Assembly: GCA_902728285.1 (NCBI GenBank)
Contig: CACVBU010000217.1
Span: 9,015 to 73,014 of the forward strand
DNA: 64,000 bases
Direction of reading: 5' to 3'
Source: Clytia hemisphaerica
Lineage: Eukaryota > Cnidaria > Hydrozoa > Leptothecata > Clytiidae
The translations under genes were made by a program, and so were the position numbers. The notes under the pieces were generated by a model, which searched no databases, was not told the origin of the DNA, and was given only the letters and a program-made list of their open reading frames with translations. Shown here in pieces: positions 20,574-33,411 of this stretch (position 1 is its first letter; the number at the start of each line of letters is the position of its first letter).

Positions 20574-22540
20574 TAAGTCACGTGATTGGTAGACCGGAAG
20601 GTGAACAGGTTTTTAACTTGGTAGAGGACCGGATTTTGTCCGGACAGTGAAGTTAGCGGAAGTTGTAGTTCTATTCTTGAATATTGCTTCTGTCCTTTAT
20701 AAAATAACGAATCGAAAGCTCCATTGTATATGAATACTGAATAGTGTGCGCAATTTACCTCTTCGACCTGAAACCGAATTGGAGAGGTGCCGTGATGTCC
20801 CACTGTGGGAGATACTTCATCCGATCAAAGGTTTTATGCCTATGCAAGCCAGACTTCGCCCTGTTGCATCTTTCACCGTTATTTATTGAATGGCTTGAAA
20901 TACAAATTGGAAAACCATGAAAATTGATGGCTTATCGATTATATGTTATATTCACTTGAAAAAAAAACAATGTTATTTTTGTAGACGAAATGAATGAACG
21001 GTTTAGAAAAATGGTGGAAAAAGTATTCATACACATCGTTAAGGATTATTTGTATATCACGTCCTTACATCTATGCATACAAACATCGGAAAGGTTTTTC
21101 TCCAGGAAAAATTGTGTCACCCTTGAAAAGCATATTTCCTTTCACAACTATTGTCTCAAAAAAATTTTGATTGGTAAAATGGGGTTTGAAGCTCTATTTA
21201 AAATTGCTTGGAAATAATATTGCTAGGTTTTCGATCTCATGGCGTCCCTTCGAAGGGGTTTTAAATTTTTCTGGAGAGAAACCTTTCTCAAATCTGAATG
21301 AATAACGTATAACCCATGTACATGTTTTTATCGAATATTATATATTTTTTGTTTCATTTTTTTTCTGTTGATATTTTGTTTTGGTTTTGTTACTTATTTT
21401 ATGCTTCAAACTTTTTGCCGAAATCCCTGCTTTTTTTGTTAAGCTGAAAACGATTTTCAAAAATGATCAGTGGATCGACATTTTCCCAGAGAACTCCCTT
21501 CTTCTTTTTTTATGGATCATAATTTTTGATTCATTTGATGACGACCTCGTACCAAGGGCCTGATTGACACTTTTTTTTAATTTTGATGGTCGTGGGAATC
21601 GAAATTTCGGCAAGACTTAAAAGAAAAAAGTCATTCTCAAGTATTAAGAAATATGACTGCGCATGCATACGCTTTACAATTCCTTTTTTTCTGGGATTCT
21701 TTTTTTTTATCCTTATACATAAATGAAATTATTTTTCTGTCAATAGTAAATTTCAGGTTTTAAAAAACTTTCTATGTATAGTAGCTACCTCGACCTTTCT
21801 AAAAAAAATACAATAGTTAATTGACTTTTTAATTTCAGTGTTTATTTTTGTTTTTCCTACAGCACCTGACCCCGAGAATGTAGGTTTCTCATTTTTTAGC
21901 ATTGTAGCCCTAACAATAGTTCAACTTCATAAAGAGTTGTTTCAGAGCATCCTGTTACATTTCCAAGGAAAATCTGAATCGAAGTTGATTGGATACTACC
22001 CGAATTGAGACATTTTTTAAATAAATCCTTTCTAAATCGAAATCTATTGGAATTGAGTTATGATGATAGGGTATTTTCTTACTCCTAATGAACAAAAAAA
22101 ATGGGGAAAATAGTCCATTTTTGTTTGACCTAAATCTTTTGGGGTTGGTTGACCTACAATTTGGTCTTCATAACCCGACATAAAGAGTTACATGAAACTA
22201 CTACCTGAGAGATGATTGATGTTAACATTTTGAGCTTTTACGACGTGCCCCAGACCCGATGGGACCGCAGCTTAATCAGAAAATTTCTATTATCATTGGG
22301 ACTATAGTAGAAATCTTTGTCCCAGCTGTGGAAAAAAGTTCCACCGGGGCTTGTGAGGTAGGGGTGTTGTTACATTATAAACACATTTTAACAAAAAATT
22401 TTCAACCTACAAAATAAAAACAACTTTCTTGTCCCTTCATTTCGTTTTTTCTTTTACTTTTCCTCATTTGTAGCACGTTAAAATTAATATCTTTGTAAAG
22501 TTTTTTTGTCAGAGTGTATTTCTAAAGTATGAATTTCACT
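20574..22540. other. Non-coding DNA after the formin end
   Basis: Presumed 3' UTR and flanking sequence of the formin fragment, without a clear AATAAA close to the stop. From about 21780 an 80-bp block (GCTACCTCGACCTTTCTAAA and on) repeats 15810-15890 and about 56050-56125. No gene is supported. Confidence 0.5.
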
Positions 22541-23139
22541 TGCCTTGCCTTGCCTTGCCTTGATTCATCCGTGAGGTGAAGCATCGACAAAGTCTTTTTT
22601 CCACTTTTGACGATCTGACATGACTGTTAGCAAATCTTTACCGGCAAGACCAGTTTCCTCTTCAATAATCAATTTGAGGGTGACATAGGGCGACCGACAC
22701 GTCTTGGGGCATCTGGAAACCATGTTATCAATTTTCCGGTCGTAGCATGTTGTTGCCAAGAAATATTGTATATACGCCTTAGCATTTTAGTATAAGCTCC
22801 AACAAGTCGTTTACTTCGTTTGACATTGATACACCAGGATTCGGATCCGTAGAGGAGAATTGATTCTACGCAGGCTTTAAATACATCAGTTTTTGTAGAT
22901 TTTTTAATGGAAGCTTTCCAAACATTAGATAGGAATGCAATGGCACTCCAAGCTTGAGTGATACGTACTTCCATGTCGTGGTTGGTGTCAGTGAAGCTCC
23001 TGAGATATTTAAAATCGTCGACTCGTTCAATTTTGGATCTATCGGAGGAGTTTAATTGTGTGTTCGAAGAGAGTTCACTTAGAGAGCAATAATTTCCGAT
23101 GAATACTGAAATTCCGCTCCCAACAACCTTTTTCAACAA
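22541..23139 (-). mobile_element. LINE 3' end (reverse-transcriptase C-terminus) with CAAGG-repeat tail
   Basis: Minus-strand frames 23139-22669 and then 22759-22565 read as the C-terminal part of a non-LTR pol protein: VDDFKYLRSFTDTNHDMEVR, RITQAWSAI, LLYGSESWCINVKRSKRL, AYTKMLRRIYNISW, then after a frame change IIEEETGLAGKDLLTVMSDR. The pentanucleotide tail (CTTGC)n on the + strand at 22541-22561 fits a LINE 3' end. It is 5'-truncated and frameshifted, and belongs to a different lineage from the 7800-8462 fragment. Confidence 0.85.
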
Positions 23140-25053
23140 TCTTTTCCCCTACATTCTAGGGGTTAAAAAGCGAAAAAATCCAATTTTCAGAATAACAAAA
23201 TGCTCTTTAGGATATTGTTTCGACACAAAATATTTCTAGAATTTGCTGTTATAATTAATCCAATTGAAAAAATATTAACATTTTACTATTACTAAATTTG
23301 AAGTCATAAAACCAAACCAACATTCTGGGGGTTATAACGAAAATGGGAGTCAACCTTCAAGAACCAAAAAATTAGCCTATCTATCAAAAGTAATGAAACT
23401 AACCCCTGGGAAAGTATTTTGGGAGTTCAAAATTTCGTTGAAAACATTCATTTTTTTAAAATTCAAATCTACATCTTTCAGGTCTGATTCAAAGTTCACC
23501 TCAATGCTCGGGGTCAGGTGGTGTTTATCTGATGATTCATATTTTTGCTGAAGCCATCTTAAGTTAAAAATGAACCTGAGATGTCGACACAATTAAAACA
23601 AGACGACTTAAAGTCGAAAATTTCGCACAATATTTGAACATACCCCACGCGAAAATTAATCCACTTAAGGTAAACGATCAGCATTATGTTATGAATTATA
23701 TATTTTGAATGAAGCGTTACACAAAAAATACACATTGTATTGTACATACAGGTCGTAAATACCCTGTTTTCTTATTAAAAATCTCAATCCATTAAGAACA
23801 AAAAGATTCCTAAAAAAATGCGACTAAAAAATTCCTTTTTATATATAAGCGTAAAAAATCTTCTAATTCAGAAGAATAATTCAGAGAACTGTAATAAACT
23901 TGAGAAAATGAATTTTAAAATTCTTTGAAAATGAAGAAGAAAAGAAAGAACTTTTCATTCTTTGATGCCAGAAACTTCATTTTGTGCTTGCTTGGGCAGA
24001 GTTTATATCAACTTCTTTCTAAAAAACAGTAGAATTTTCTAAAATTGAGAAAATGGCTTGTCAGAAAAATCTGTTGTATACTATCTTCACTTTTTGATAT
24101 GAATGATGGCGCACCACCATCAAAATCATAGGCAAAAAAACAGTTGAGTTGTTGAGCTCCAGCTTCTGGACTAGAAAATGGCAGGGTAAAAACTAGCCAA
24201 CTTTATAAGCTTTAAAGAAATAATACTCCTTGAGATTTGAAATTTGGCTATTTTTGCCAAAAATTTCCAAAATCTCAATGCAATAATCCATATGAAAATA
24301 TATTAAGAAAAGCTTGTAACTTAAGGATACAGACTTCGGTCAAGATTTATTTACCACTGTCACTCAAATTTTCCCACCAGATACAAATTGACTTAAACCT
24401 CACTTATAAAGTAATGCAATTATTCTTCTGATGATGTAATAGACCTTTAAAATTATTTAATTAATTATTTCTAGGTTGACCGTAAACCTTACAAAATCAT
24501 AAAATAAATGTTTACACACAAGTGAAAGTAGTATATAAGTGCTAAAACAGTAAAAGAATCAATATTATACGTAATCGATTAATGGCCCTTCAAGCAAATC
24601 ACAACAATGACTCCTTTGTACCGTCACTGCTCTAACTTGGGACGATTGGTCGAAACATGGGACTACTGTTGCATATCTGGTCTGTATTTTCACTTACTGT
24701 AAAATCGGAAAAGAAATCCTGTATTTTTAATACGCCGTTCCTTAACTTAAATCAAATGACTTGGAGGTTTGGTGAAATGGTGGCCGAATTGCCGTCCCAT
24801 GTTTTGTCAGATAGTCCTAAGTTAGAGCAGTTGACGGTAACTATTTAAACTGCATCCCATTAAACAAACCCTCCCCAATCTCTTGCTGGTTATCCCGTGA
24901 AAAATAAATATATAGGGAAAGATTCCAGAAAAGCAACAAGAATCTTAGTACGGAAATGGGAATCTTATACAAAACGACGGTACCACTGGAGTTTTTTATA
25001 TATCAAAATGAAAATCCAAATTAGCAAAAGGTGTATCAAGATCGGTGAAGTTT
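23140..25053. other. Non-coding AT-rich DNA
   Basis: No conserved exon, RNA or repeat border is evident. Short open frames here show no domain signature and no duplicated counterpart. Confidence 0.4.
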
Positions 25054-25790
25054 AATAGACCTTTTCGCCTTTCCATCCGCCATATTGAATTGTATGCAAA
25101 AATTATGGTGGCCGAATTGCCGTGGTGAAATTCCCTTAGAAAGTATGCAAAACATATGCAAAAAGAAAGTATTAAATAAAAACTTACATGCATAATTGGC
25201 ATTATATCAAAGTGTAATCTTGTAGAAGAAAGATTAAATTTGCTTTTCTTGAAAACTAAAAACAATTATATTCACTCATCTCTTAGAACAAGCACTTCAA
25301 AAGACCATAACATTAGACAGAAACTCAAACTGAAAAATCACCCGCGAAGGTAAAAAATAATCCTTATTCGGCTGACGGCAAATTATTCTCCTGGGAATAG
25401 AGCCGCCAAATGATCAAATCAAAACATTGATTAAGTGTGACGTCATAATTACTGCTTTCAGTTTGCGTGTTTTGAAAGTTTGATGTGTGTACTCCGTCTT
25501 CGTGGAATTTTTTAATGGCATGAAAACAGAATATGCAATGTCTTTAAGAACAAATTCCTAAAAGGCTTTTGCTGTTCTGTAAATATTTCCTTTTGGATTA
25601 AGAAATTCCATCTTTTATTGTTCTAATGATTATAATATTTATTTATAAGATGCTTTGTTGTCTTTTTAATCTTTGTGTAAAATTGCATATGTTTTGCATA
25701 CATTCCAACTAAGTCCAACCACGGCATTTTCGTTCCTGTATTTTTGCATACAATTCAAGATGGCGGACGGAAAGGCGAAAAGGTCTATTG
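25054..25790. mobile_element. 737-bp TIR element
   Basis: Left AATAGACCTTTTCGCCTTTCC and right AAAGGCGAAAAGGTCTATT are inverted. The arms extend about 100 bp through CCATATTGAATTGTATGCAA and its partner TTGCATACAATTCAAGATGG. No coding capacity. Shorter CAATAGACCTTTTCATAAAT words at 7359 and 19575 may be relatives. Confidence 0.75.
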
Positions 25791-26890
25791 CAGCTCGATT
25801 AGTTTGATTTATTACCTTGTTGCTCATTCTTTTTACATTCCGACGACTTATTAGCAGACGCCCATGCTAAACCGGAAAGAGCAGGCCAATATCTATCATC
25901 CTATTGGGGAGGAAAAGCTGGAAAAACTTAACCAAACCCATCGTCATCGAACACCAATCAAACTTCATCGGATAAAAAACTGTCATCAAACTTATATAAT
26001 CAAAAAGATTTTTTACCAAATAAGGTTCGGTAATTGAACAGCTATCGTTTGGGTAATCGAACAGCTATCGTTTGATTTCGATGGATACTGTGAAGTCGGG
26101 TTTAACTTGCGCAGCGCATCAGTCAGTGGAGGGAAACTTACATAAAGCCATCAAAATTACAAAACAAAAGAACTGCACAGCTCTGCTTGAAGCTCTACTC
26201 TACCATTTAACTTCATTTGAGGGGCTATGCATTAGCCTCCACTGACGCAAGTTACCCGATCTCACGGTAGTTTGACAGTTGGATTACGAAAATGATCGCT
26301 GAATTTCAATTAACTTGATTTCTAAAAAATACTTGCTGAAACTGACTGTTTGTCACAACTGGTTTCACTATTAACACATTACTATCTGGTGAAAAAAGGA
26401 AAAAAAGATCATACCTGCGCTGTTTGTAGTTTTAGTGTGGAAGAGGCAGGGTTTTATGTTGTTGTTGTGAAAAAGTAACTCTTTTTATTCTACTTACTGA
26501 GCATTATCAATTTATTGGTGCATTCAGTAACTACACAAACATAAAATACTTAGTAGTAAACGAATAATAAACCTCTTTAAATACTCTACAAAAGGCCAGA
26601 AAACATGATAAAAATTGATACATCAGCAGCAAGTTTCAAAAGCAGCCATTAAAAAGTTCTCACGATGAATGTTTACAAAAATGCTTGGCTTACCCTTCTT
26701 GCACTAGCAAGCCGTACGCTCCAAACTGTGGAGCTAATAATACAGTCCTCAAAAAGGCTTGATATAATTTATTATCGAAATATCGCGAAAATCGTCCGTG
26801 GCTAAACGAACGTGTAAAGTGTAAGTTAAATTTAGTAAGTTCGTCCACCGTATCGAGTACTTTCGTTTTCTAATTTTCTTTCCGATGACA

Positions 26891-26909
26891 CCGCCGCCGC
26901 CGCCGCCGC
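26891..26909. repeat. (CCG)n microsatellite
   Basis: Six CCG units followed by CAGCAG, just outside the 6-kb element. Confidence 0.8.
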
Positions 26910-27098
26910 AGCAGAAAGGCTATCGGGATCATATAGGATCAGGTGACGTTAGCGTGGTCGGTGTCGTTTAAGTGAACTAGTATATTTTACAAGTTCACAT
27001 TAGCGACACCACCCAAAATGATAGTACCGAACTGACGATGGCACATTTCAGAAAGTGGGCCACCGTCCGAGATACAATTTACTGACCAGCCAGAATTC

Positions 27099-27955
27099 AC
27101 TAGTTCACTTAAGCGATACCCACTAGTTCACTTAAGCGACACCCACTAGTTCACTTAAGCGACACCCACTAGTTCACTTAAGCGACACCCACTAGTTCAC
27201 TTAAGCGACACCTACTAGTTCACTTAAGCGACACCCACTAGTTCACTTAAGCGACACCTACTAGTTCACTTAAGCGACACCCACCAGTTCACTTAAGCGA
27301 CACCCACTAGTTCACTTAAGCGACACCCACTTGTTCACTTAAGCGACACCTACTAGCTCACTTAAGCGACACCTACTAGTTCACTTAAGCGACACTCACT
27401 AGTTCACTTAAGCGACACCCACTAGTTCACTTAAGCGACACCTACTAGTTCACTTAAGCGACACCTACTAGTTCACTTAAGCGACACCCACTAGTTCACT
27501 TAAGCGACACCCACTAGTTCACTTAAGTGACACCTACTAGTTCACTTAAGCGACACCAAACTTTACAAGTTCACTTAAGCGACACATTCTAGTTCACTTA
27601 AGCGACACCCGCTAGTTCACTTAAGCGACACCTACTAGTTCACTTAAGCGACACTCACTAGTTCACTTAAGCGACACCCACTAGTTCACTTAAGCGACAC
27701 CTACTAGTTCACTTAAGTGACACCTGCTAGTTCAATTAAGCGACACCCGCTAGTTCACTTAAGCGACACCCGCTAGTTCACTTAAGCGACACCCGCTAGT
27801 TCACTTAAGCGACACCTACTTGTTCACTTAAGCAACACCAAACCTTACAAGTTCACTTAAGCGACACCCACTAGTTGACTTAAGTGACACCCACTAGTTC
27901 ACTTAAGCGACACCCACTAGTTTACTTAAGCGACACCAAACCTTACAAATTCACT
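27099..27955 (+). repeat. 23-bp tandem array, left arm of the 6-kb element (about 37 units)
   Basis: The unit is ACTAGTTCACTTAAG followed by CGACACCC, with a frequent C/T or G change in the last bases. A few longer variants (CCAAACCTTACAAGTTCACTT type) interrupt it near 27557, 27836 and 27937. There are no unique spacers, so it is a satellite, not a CRISPR. Confidence 0.92.
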
Positions 27956-29215
27956 TTGCTGGCTTGGATGATCTGCTGGCTTATCCAAGCCTCGCAGCAA
28001 GTTTAGCTAGTTCCGGACCATCGCGCCGTATTCATAGCGGCTATATCGTCCAGGATAGGTCGAATTCTTTGCGAATTCCACGTCACTGAGATGCTTTTAC
28101 AAGGGAGTTTTGTACAAGCATAAAGTCAATAAAATCAAATGCAATGCAATGCTTCGCCGCCAAGAAAAGTAGGCAAATCGTAATTACCATTCACACTTAT
28201 CAAATATAAATGAAATTGAAAATGACGTTATTACGAAAATAAAAATTAGTACCTTAGAGGTGGATACTTATCTTGAGGTCGAGATTTCGTTGATATAGCA
28301 TTATATTTTGGCTTTTTGCTATAGCATAATTTTGCTGACATTAAAGTAGCTTACATCCACTCTAATTCACGCTGAAACTCTAAAGACTGAGGCCGGTATC
28401 CGACCGGAGAGGAAATGATAGTCGGTCTCAATTGTTCTTGTTGGAGCAAACCAATAATAAGGAGGTGGACCTGATAATCCCCAAAAATCAGAATTGGGGC
28501 CGGCGGGGCCTCATTCTGCAATGCCTCATTCCGTTGCTAGGTCACTTGAACTATAATCCAAACCTTTCAGGTTTTTAAACTCTTTCTAACAGTCAAAGCT
28601 TTAGCTTGTGGGAAAGGGATTCTACATCAAGTGCCAGATACATTATCGGTAGAAAATATGTCAGCAAAAAAAATCCTCTTTTTGCCGAAGAATATTTTTC
28701 CCGGTGAATTTTTTACCGATAAGGTATTGAGTAACGTTAGATTTCCAGAGGAATGGAAAACGGTAAAACGCCAATAAATAAATTGAATAATCATTGCGGT
28801 CATAAATGTTTCCCTTGGCTCCTGTCGGGTGTTTTTTTGTCTTAAATGGTACTGAAACCGTATTCAACAACCACGCATTCGGTATTCAGCAAAAATGTTG
28901 GGGGGACTCTTAGTTTCATGTAAAGAAATCGTATAATTCGTTCGTCATCGTTTCGTTGTCGTTTCGTTGTCTTTCCCTTTTGATGCGTTTGCCTCTCTAA
29001 GGAAAACTTAATTTTCATTTGGGAATTGAAATGACTGTATTCAGATGAAAAAATGATTAAATTTTTACGAAAAATGGTTTAATGGAGGAAGGAGAGTGAA
29101 CAATAATGTCATTACTGCGGACAAGGCTAGAACATGAGAAATCAATGACAATCTTGCTCGTTGTCTATCCAGTGTCTATAATAAATTCGCCCTGATATGA
29201 ACGAGGATTTCAATT

Positions 29216-30048
29216 ACCTAATCGGCCTTTTTTACGCCGGCCCTTTGGCGTTATTTTTGGACCGGCTTAAAAAGGGCCAAGATATTTTGCAATTTTTACC
29301 TAAAATCGGCGTTAACGTTTGATCATTATTTCTCAATTTGAAGGGTTTTAGGTGTGATTTAAAGACGAAAATTATCCATTGTTTTACTCCATACCGTATC
29401 CACTTCGAATAAACGACCAGGGCGTTTATTAAATTTTTTGGCTTTTAGGAGGGGCGTTTATTCCAGGGAGCGTTTAAAAGTATGGGGCGTTTATTAAATA
29501 ATTTGTATCCAAGGCCATTTTGTTAAAGTAAATTGGGAGCTTTTTTGCCTTTTTGTTCTTCTGTTAGTACAAATATGTTCTTTCAGAGATGTAGAACTGG
29601 TGTCAAAATTACTTTAAATACTAAAAGAATACAATCTTTAACACTGTATGTAAGCTTTTCTCCATACGAGACTTAATTACAGCTGATTGTTTCAAACGCC
29701 CCTCCCAGAGAGGGAAGGCGTTTATTCAAAGGGGGCGTTAATTTGAGGGCGCTTATATTAAAAATTTTCCCTTAAAGAGGGGCTTTTTTTGGAGGGACAT
29801 TAAAAAGAAGGGGGCGTTTATTCGAAGTAATGCGTTATCGGATATCCGCGGTATCTAAAACTTCACAAAAATCAGTTATTTTTAATGGAATTTTTTTACT
29901 ATATATATCATTAAATACTAATTTGAAGCATGAGTAGCCGTTTTTACAAATTTTGGCGTTATTAACGGTCCTAATTGGCGTAAGCCCAAATTGTAGCGTA
30001 AAAGGGGCTAGCATTAAATTAGGGCCGGCGTAAAAGAGCCAATAAGGT
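29216..30048. mobile_element. TIR element nested inside the 6-kb element, with another nested in it
   Basis: Ends ACCTAATCGGCC...TTTACGCCGGCCC and GGGCCGGCGTAAAA...AATAAGGT are inverted. Inside it a second pair, CTTCGAATAAACG near 29403 and CGTTTATTCGAAG near 29814-29827, marks a further ~430-bp insertion built of GGGCGTTTATT words. Non-coding. Confidence 0.65.
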
Positions 30049-30275
30049 AGTTGAAAAGTATCGTACGATATCTTTGGAGCATTTTTATTGGTAAAATATC
30101 GCACGAAATTTTTAAGCCAATCAAAATAAGAGTCGATGGAATGTTTTTTATAATTTGGAATATTTTAATAATTTCCGAAAAAAAATAAGGAACAGAAAAG
30201 GAAAAAAATCAAACTACAGAAGACAATAGAGGAGACCATACGTGACCATATAATAATTTTCCCTAAGATAAGAAA

Positions 30276-30508
30276 GTCCAATCTGTTTCCAATGCCGAGT
30301 CCAATGCAATGTCATCTTTTTGGAAACAGATGTCTGTTTCCCGATTTATCATGTCATCTCCCCAGAAATATTGATCTGTTTCTCTTTAATGACGTCTCAG
30401 CTGGAGCGGGGAAACAGATAGTTTTAAGGAAAAGGTCTTTCCTAGATAACCGGATCTGTTTCCCCATTTTTCGAAAAAAAGCTCTCTCCTGGAAGAGGGA
30501 AACAGATA
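30276..30508. repeat. Cluster of GGAAACAGAT / ATCTGTTTCC words
   Basis: Seven occurrences or near-matches in about 230 bp on both strands, including a perfect inverted pair GGAAACAGA-TG-TCTGTTTCC at 30322-30341. It lies in the centre of the 6-kb element. The open frame 30292-30546 over it has no domain signature. Confidence 0.65.
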
Positions 30509-30779
30509 TTTCGGGGAAATGGGCTCGTTGGCTGCTTCTGGAATAACATGGTATTCTTGGGTAATCTTCGTTTCACGAACATTCCAAATTAGTATTTATA
30601 TACAGTAATATTTTGAAATGTTTTCCAAATCGTGTTATTACTAATATTTACCTCTATCAAACGCATTACCCACGCAAGCTCGGTCAATATTTTACGGTAT
30701 TGCCCTCATAAATAGTTAGTATGAAAATGGCTCTTCTTACTATTATACAATAAGGACCGGTTACTGAGGGTTATACTAA

Positions 30780-31570
30780 TACAATAATGACCGGTTATTG
30801 AGGGCTTTACTGAGAAATATTGCCCGAGGTCAAGTAAAGACCGAGCTTGCGAGGTTGTTGCGTTAACCGAGGGCAACATTTTCAGTACAGCCCGAAAAAA
30901 AACGGTTATTATTGTATTTGTTAATCGTTTCCTTCTGCTTCGATTGATTTTTAGCGCTTTATCCAGGAAAAATAGCGAAATAAAGCGAGAAAAACAAGTA
31001 AAAAGAGATAAAAAATTATTATAATTTCTGACGTCAGAAATAAAAAATGAGAGAAATGATGTCAACGCATTGTTCATTTTCCTTTGAAAAAAATGAATTC
31101 TAATAACGACGGGCAACTCTGGACAATGTAGGCCCGTCGTCATGCGAAAAGAACCAATTGCATTGCGCAAAAAGTCGTGTAGAAAAAGTAACCGGTCAAC
31201 AATGAGAAATGTTGTCCGAGGTCGTTGCGTTGACCGAGGGCAATATTTCTAAGTATAGCAAAAAAAAAACCAGTCATTTTTGTATTTGTTAGCCTTTTCT
31301 TTCAGCTTCGGTTGATTTTTCGCACTGTTTTACTGTAGGGGAAAATAACGAAAGCAAAGAAACAAAAAAAATTTAAAATAGTTCTGATTTCTGACGTCAA
31401 AAATGAAAAATGAACGAATGATTTCAACGCTGTGTTCATTTTTCTTTGAAAAAACTGACGTCTCTGACGGGCAACCTCGTGCAGTGTATAGGCCTGTAGT
31501 CAAGCAAAATTGGACGTAAAAGTCATGTAAGACCGTGTCAAAATACAAACCGGTTAACAATAGAAAGGAT
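30780..31570. repeat. Two imperfect ~400-bp tandem copies in the core of the 6-kb element
   Basis: Blocks starting near 30790 and 31190 share GAAATRTTGYCCGAGGTC, GTTGCGTTRACCGAGGGCAA, TGTATTTGTTARYC, TTCTGACGTCA and GGGCAAC words in the same order. Minus-strand open frames 31170-30706 and 31614-31330 are shadows of this repeat. Confidence 0.65.
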
Positions 31571-32224
31571 TGACTTGATAATGTCTTCTTTTGAACAGCC
31601 AAAATTGACGTCAAAAATGCTAATCAACAAAATCTTGACCTCAAGTTAAGAATCCACCTCTAAGGTACTCATTTTTATTTTCGTAATGACGTCATTTTCA
31701 ATTTCAAGCTTTAGAGTTGATTAGTTTAGTCTCTTCGCTAGTCTCTCTTCGCTTCAATGCAACGACTTCAATCTAATTCCGAGCGGGCCGCAAATGACAT
31801 TATTGCCCTTTAACCCGAACGGTTGATGATATTTCAGCCATCTGAAGCGCCTGGCGCCTTATTTTCCTCACCACGGGTATGACTATGAGTCAGAAAACCT
31901 TTCAATACTGCCCTCCGATAGAATCTTTTATGGCTTACTTAATGACCGTTATAATAATTACGATTTACCTACTTTTTCCTGGGGGCGAAGTATTGCATTG
32001 CATTGGATTTTATTGACGTAATGTTTGTACAAAACTCCCTTGTAACAACATCTCAAACAGCATCTCAGTGATATGAAATTAGGGTGCAACTGTGCAACTG
32101 CAAGCCCGCCAGAGAAATCAATCTATCCTGGGCGATATAGCCGGCATGAATACGGCGCGATGGTCCGGAACTAGCTAAACTTGCTACCAGGCTTGGGTAA
32201 GTCAGCAGATCGTCCAAGCCAGCA

Positions 32225-32741
32225 AAGTGAACTTGTAATGTTTGGTGTCGCTTAAGTGAACTAGCGGGTGTCACTTAAGTAAACTTGTAAGGTTTCGTGT
32301 CGCTTAAGTGAACACTAGTAGGTGTCGCTTAAGTGAACTAGTGGGTGTCGCTTAAGTGAACTAGTAGGTGTCGCTTAAGTGAACTAGTGGGTGTCGCTTA
32401 AGTGAACTAGTAGGTGTCGCTTAAGTGAACTAGTGGGTGTCGCTTAAGTAAACTTGCAAGGTTTGGTGTCGCTTAAGTGAACTAGTAGGTGTCACTTAAG
32501 TAAACTAGTGGGTGTCGCTTAAGTGAACTAGTGAGTGTCGCTTAAGTGAACTAGTGGGTGTCGCTTAAGTGAACTAGTGGGTGTCGCTTAAGTGAACTAG
32601 TGAGTGTCGCTTAAGTGAACTAGTAGGTGTCGCTTAAGTGAACTAGTGGGTGTCGCTTAAGTGAACTAGTGGGTGTCGCTTAAGTGAACTAGTGGGTGTC
32701 GCTTAAGTGAACTAGTGGGTGTCGCTTAAGTGAACTAGTGA
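32225..32741 (-). repeat. 23-bp tandem array, right arm of the 6-kb element (about 22 units)
   Basis: Reverse complement of the left array: GTGTCGCTTAAGTGAACTAG repeated with the same variant classes (AGGTTTGGTGTCGC long units near 32245, 32290 and 32460). It is shorter than the left array by about 15 units. No spacers. Confidence 0.92.
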
Positions 32742-33411
32742 ATTCTGGCTGGTCAGTAAATTATATCTTAGACGGTGGCCCATTTTCTGAAATGTGCCAT
32801 CGTCAGTTCGGTACTATCATTTTGGGTGGTGTCGCTTAAGTGAACTTGTAAAATATACTAGTTCACTTAAACGACACCGACCACGCTAACGTCACCTGAT
32901 CCGGCTATCGTAATACTTTCGCTAAGCGAAATTAACAAATTAAAATGTGTGAGAGTCAAAACTAAAAAGAAACATCAAATTTTTTACAGTCATTTACTTT
33001 TACCGTGATTCAGCAGTCTGTAAACTAACCCTTACAGTGTATCCACCTAAAAGAAAACCCTTGCAGTGCACCCTATTAAAAGTACACTCTTACAGTGCAG
33101 TAGTCTCGAAAAACTTACCCTTAAGGGTACATGTCGTGGATTTTTTAGTTTTTGCGGTTTTTCCAGGTTTTTCGCGAAAATGAGGGCAAACAATTAGGTA
33201 ACACCCCTACAGGAAACTTCATCATGGTATCCTTCGTAGTAAATCATTGGTTTGCTCATTTTCTGCCGGCTAATGGTCTTCAAAAATTATGGTAATTTTC
33301 AGGCTTTTGAGACATGCCATAACTTACCTAACCCCTGTTTTATGTTTTAATACTCTTAGCTGTCAAATTTTGTTCTTTATCACCTCACTTTGAGCTACCT
33401 TAAGGGAACTT

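Larger units (their letters stand above)
26927..32902. mobile_element. 6-kb element with ~1.3-kb inverted arms carrying opposed 23-bp satellite arrays
   Basis: The left end contains GGATCAGGTGACGTTAGCGT; the right end is ACGCTAACGTCACCTGATCC. Both are flanked by GGCTATCG (26919-26926 and 32903-32910), an 8-bp target-site duplication. The left end has an extra GGATCATATA. Arms: about 26937-28290 against about 31620-32890. In order from the outside each arm has a tip, a ~150-bp spacer (GACGATGGCACATTTC and partner), a tandem array, then an inner arm (TAGTTCCGGACCATCGCGCC and partner GGCGCGATGGTCCGGAACTA). The centre holds nested elements and no recognisable transposase. An 8-bp duplication fits hAT, P, Merlin, Zisupton or Dada types; the superfamily is undetermined. 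Probably non-autonomous. Confidence 0.85.

Noticed and set aside
20303..20803. 166-codon minus-strand frame
   Set aside because: Antisense to the last DAAM exon (20286-20573), whose + strand protein is clearly recognised.
27099..27955. Direct-repeat array that might suggest CRISPR
   Set aside because: Units are contiguous with no unique spacers, the array is mirrored in a second arm, and the genome is animal-type with introns.
30706..31614. Minus-strand frames of 154 and 94 codons
   Set aside because: They follow an imperfect ~400-bp tandem repeat inside the 6-kb element and show no domain.
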